A DNA stretch of 16,329 bases, from positions 2,439 through 18,767 of the forward strand of contig JAKJAB010000022.1 of assembly GCA_022707725.1 (NCBI GenBank). The letters are read 5' to 3'. Positions 14,112-16,329 of this stretch are shown here, piece by piece. Numbering within the stretch: position 1 is the stretch's first letter; each line of letters begins with the position of its first letter. A model generated the notes under the pieces. It made no database searches, had not been told where the DNA came from, and saw nothing but the letters and a program-made list of their open reading frames with translations. The translations under genes and the position numbers were made by a program. Source of the DNA: Chloroflexota bacterium. Its GTDB lineage: Bacteria > Chloroflexota > Anaerolineae > B4-G1 > SLSP01.

Positions 14112-16329
14112 ATGACTGGCTTAACGACACTGCTCAAGTTCGGAAAGTGGCCCGTTTTCTACAAAACGCTGGTGACGATCATCATCATCGTCGCGTTGAC
14201 TTTGGGGATCGCCACCCTCATCCATGCCAGCATTTTGCGTGCCCGCGTGCGGGAGGAAGTCGGCGCCAAAGTGGAAGCGCTGGTTGATGGGCGCATGGGA
14301 TATATTGCCGATGCGCTGGTGGAGCAACTTGCGTTGCTGCGCACGTTGGCCCTGGACGGCACATTGATTGCCGCGGTGCAAACGGCCAACGCGAACTATA
14401 CAGGCAGCGCCACGGAGATCGAGAGCGGGCTGCTGGAGATCGACGGGCGGTGGCGCGCCGCCACCGATGACAGCGCGCTGGTTCAGGCCGGCATCAACCC
14501 GGCGTTGAATCCGGCGACGGTACAATTGCTGGCCTATGCCCGAACGTTTCCTGCCCATGGTGAAATCTTTATCACCGATCGTTACGGGGGATTGGTCGCC
14601 GCAACCGGACGGCTTTCCGACTACTATCAGGCCGACGAGGGGTGGTGGCAGGCCGCTTACGACAGCGGGCTGGGTGCGTTCTACATCAGCCAGCCTGAGT
14701 ATGATGAGAGCGCCGGATACGTGGCTCTCATGATGGCTGTGCCGGTCCTCTCACCTCAAAATGGCACGGTGATAGGCATCCTGCGCTCCACGTTGAACAT
14801 CGACTTCCTCTCCCCTGCTTTCGTGACGTTGGTCACAGGCCAAATGGGGGTGACGCTTGTCAATGAGCAGGGACTGATCCTGGCCGATTCGGATTCGCAG
14901 CGTGTGGGACAGAGCCTGCCGGCTGTATGGATGGCGAACCCCGCCCGGGTTGGCGCGACATGGTTCGAGGCCAACAACACAGATGAACAAGCTCTGGTGA
15001 TTGGCCGGGCCGCGCTTGACGATGCGTTGGTTTCTGAAGCGCCTGTCGAGCGAGCCATTTATCAACTGAATTGGTATCTTTTTGTTTACCAATTGCGCGC
15101 CGCAGCCTACGCCAACATCCGCGGAGGCTCGTGGACGATGGCCGGCGTGCTGGCGTTGCTATTGCTTGCCGCGGCGGCTGCCGCGTGGTGGCTGGCGCGG
15201 TCATTGAGCGCGCCGATTGTCCAACTCCGCGCTGTCATACGTCGTTGGCTGGAAGGGGACCGGAGTCAGCGCGCGCGCAGCCGCTGGCCCGATGAAACCG
15301 GCGAATTGGCCGAAACCTTCAATACAATGGCGGTGAACATCCAGGCGATGGAGGAAGATGTGGAGCGACGCGCCAGTGAACGTGAGCGCGAGATGCGCCG
15401 GCGCGCGCGTGAACTGGAAACCACCACCGCTGTCGGTGAGGTTGTCGCGGTCACCGCGGATGTGGCCACCCTGGCGCAAGGCGTGGTGGACCTCTTGCGC
15501 GAGCGCTTCGGCTTATATTATGCCGGCCTCTACCTGTTGGATGACACGGGCAAATGGCTGGTGCTCCACGCTGGCTCAGGAGAGCCGGCTGCGTCCATGC
15601 TGGCGCAGGATCACCGGGCGGCGATGGGGGAGTGGGCCGTGGGACGGTGTGTGGCCGAAGGAAAAACCATCCTGGCGCGGGATACCGATGTCGACCAGGC
15701 ACTTCTGTTCGACCGCACCCGGTTGCCTCACGCGCGCGCGGCGGTTGCCATGCCGCTGCGCTCGCGCGGGCGGATCTTCGGTGCGATCGAAGTGCATAGC
15801 GATCAACCGGAGGTACTTGATGCTGAGAGCGCTGTGGTTTTGCAGACGGTCGCCGATCAGGTGGCGGTCGGCATCGACGGTGTGCAGTTGTACGCCGAGC
15901 GTCAAGAAGCGATGGAGAGCCTCCAACGCGCCTACAGTGAAGTAACGCGCGAGGCATGGGAGGCGCTTCTTTCGGGGCGCGCTGCCGGCCCGGAAGGTTA
16001 TCAGGCGGAAACCCGGCGCATTGTGCCGTTGGCCGCCGCACCGCCGGAGACGTGGGAACCGGCTGCGCGCGCAGCCTGGTCTGAGGGGCGGCTGGTGGCA
16101 GATCAAAGTGTTGCCGATCAAGCCGCAGACGGTGCGACGCCCTCCCTGGCTTTGCCGATTCGCTTGCGCGATGAAATTCTGGGCGTTGTCGACGTGAGCA
16201 AACGGCCTGACGCCGGTGAATGGAAGCCGGATGAAATAGCCCAACTGGAGCAATTGGTGGGGCAGCTTGGCCTGACATTGGAAGTTTCCCGTTTCTATCA
16301 GGAGTCGCGGCGTGCGGCGGCGCGCGAGC
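14112..16329 (+). CDS. dCache-HAMP-GAF membrane sensor, truncated by window edge (G7)
   Basis: Open for 739 residues to the window end with no stop. TM1 is at about 17-38. A large extracytoplasmic region (39-338) has dCache hallmarks: EIFITDRYGGLVAATGR at 151-167, then DYYQADEGWWQAAY at 170-183, and a strand-rich membrane-proximal part (MGVTLVNEQGLILADSDSQR). TM2 is at about 341-362, HAMP at 363-415, then a charged coiled coil, a GAF (436-592, ending TVADQVAVGIDG) and a short Trp/Gly-Tyr GAF-like unit (610-725). The last visible residues (YQESRRAAARE) match the lead into the half-GAF tail of G4 and G6. ATG 14112 is preceded by GAAGGA at 14097-14102. It follows G6 after 53 bp. Dual Cache domains usually bind small extracellular molecules; which one is unknown. 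A kinase domain beyond the edge cannot be excluded. Confidence 0.88.
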   Translation, partial: MTGLTTLLKFGKWPVFYKTLVTIIIIVALTLGIATLIHASILRARVREEVGAKVEALVDGRMGYIADALVEQLALLRTLALDGTLIAAVQTANANYTGSATEIESGLLEIDGRWRAATDDSALVQAGINPALNPATVQLLAYARTFPAHGEIFITDRYGGLVAATGRLSDYYQADEGWWQAAYDSGLGAFYISQPEYDESAGYVALMMAVPVLSPQNGTVIGILRSTLNIDFLSPAFVTLVTGQMGVTLVNEQGLILADSDSQRVGQSLPAVWMANPARVGATWFEANNTDEQALVIGRAALDDALVSEAPVERAIYQLNWYLFVYQLRAAAYANIRGGSWTMAGVLALLLLAAAAAAWWLARSLSAPIVQLRAVIRRWLEGDRSQRARSRWPDETGELAETFNTMAVNIQAMEEDVERRASEREREMRRRARELETTTAVGEVVAVTADVATLAQGVVDLLRERFGLYYAGLYLLDDTGKWLVLHAGSGEPAASMLAQDHRAAMGEWAVGRCVAEGKTILARDTDVDQALLFDRTRLPHARAAVAMPLRSRGRIFGAIEVHSDQPEVLDAESAVVLQTVADQVAVGIDGVQLYAERQEAMESLQRAYSEVTREAWEALLSGRAAGPEGYQAETRRIVPLAAAPPETWEPAARAAWSEGRLVADQSVADQAADGATPSLALPIRLRDEILGVVDVSKRPDAGEWKPDEIAQLEQLVGQLGLTLEVSRFYQESRRAAARE

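Overview
The window is about 16.3 kb of moderately GC-rich bacterial DNA (my estimate by eye is high 50s to 60 % GC). It is coded almost entirely on the + strand. The gene style suggests a Chloroflexota bacterium, possibly of the Anaerolineae/Caldilineae type: very long GAF-domain sensors in tandem, HAMP-GAF proteins with no output domain, and LacI-type binding domains fused to GAF domains. This placement is inferred from family resemblance, not from a marker gene. I see no rRNA, tRNA, mobile element, CRISPR array or clear terminator.

Layout. A short C-terminal fragment of an upstream gene (2-67) overlaps the first complete gene. Seven co-directional genes follow, separated by at most 56 bp, so they probably form one operon that runs out of the window. 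G1 (52-2475) is a membrane-bound Cache-HAMP-GAF histidine kinase and the only protein here with a recognisable enzymatic output. G2 (2499-4406) and G3 (4424-6124) are paralogous six-helix membrane proteins with GAF domains. G4 (6181-8760) has a 7TM N-terminus, a second membrane/Cache-like unit, HAMP and GAF domains. G5 (8777-10792) and G6 (10801-14058) are soluble LacI-type sugar-binding-fold proteins fused to GAF domains, without the LacI DNA-binding domain. G7 (14112 to the window end) is a dCache-HAMP-GAF protein cut off by the edge.

How they may work together. G2-G7 have no visible kinase, cyclase, phosphodiesterase or DNA-binding output. G2-G6 all stop just after the same ~45-residue segment, which resembles the first helices and first strand of a GAF domain. 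I infer an array of sensor adaptors: membrane, periplasmic and cytoplasmic inputs that could converge, through GAF/coiled-coil contacts and the shared tail, on one kinase such as G1 or on a partner outside the window. G1 has an intact ATP-binding region but an unusual phosphoacceptor box (H-A-L-R-E-P instead of H-E-L-R-T-P), so even it may not be an ordinary kinase. The array, the shared half-GAF tail and the altered H-box are the main points of interest. Two 17-nt inverted repeats lie at the starts of G4 and G5 and are candidate control sites.
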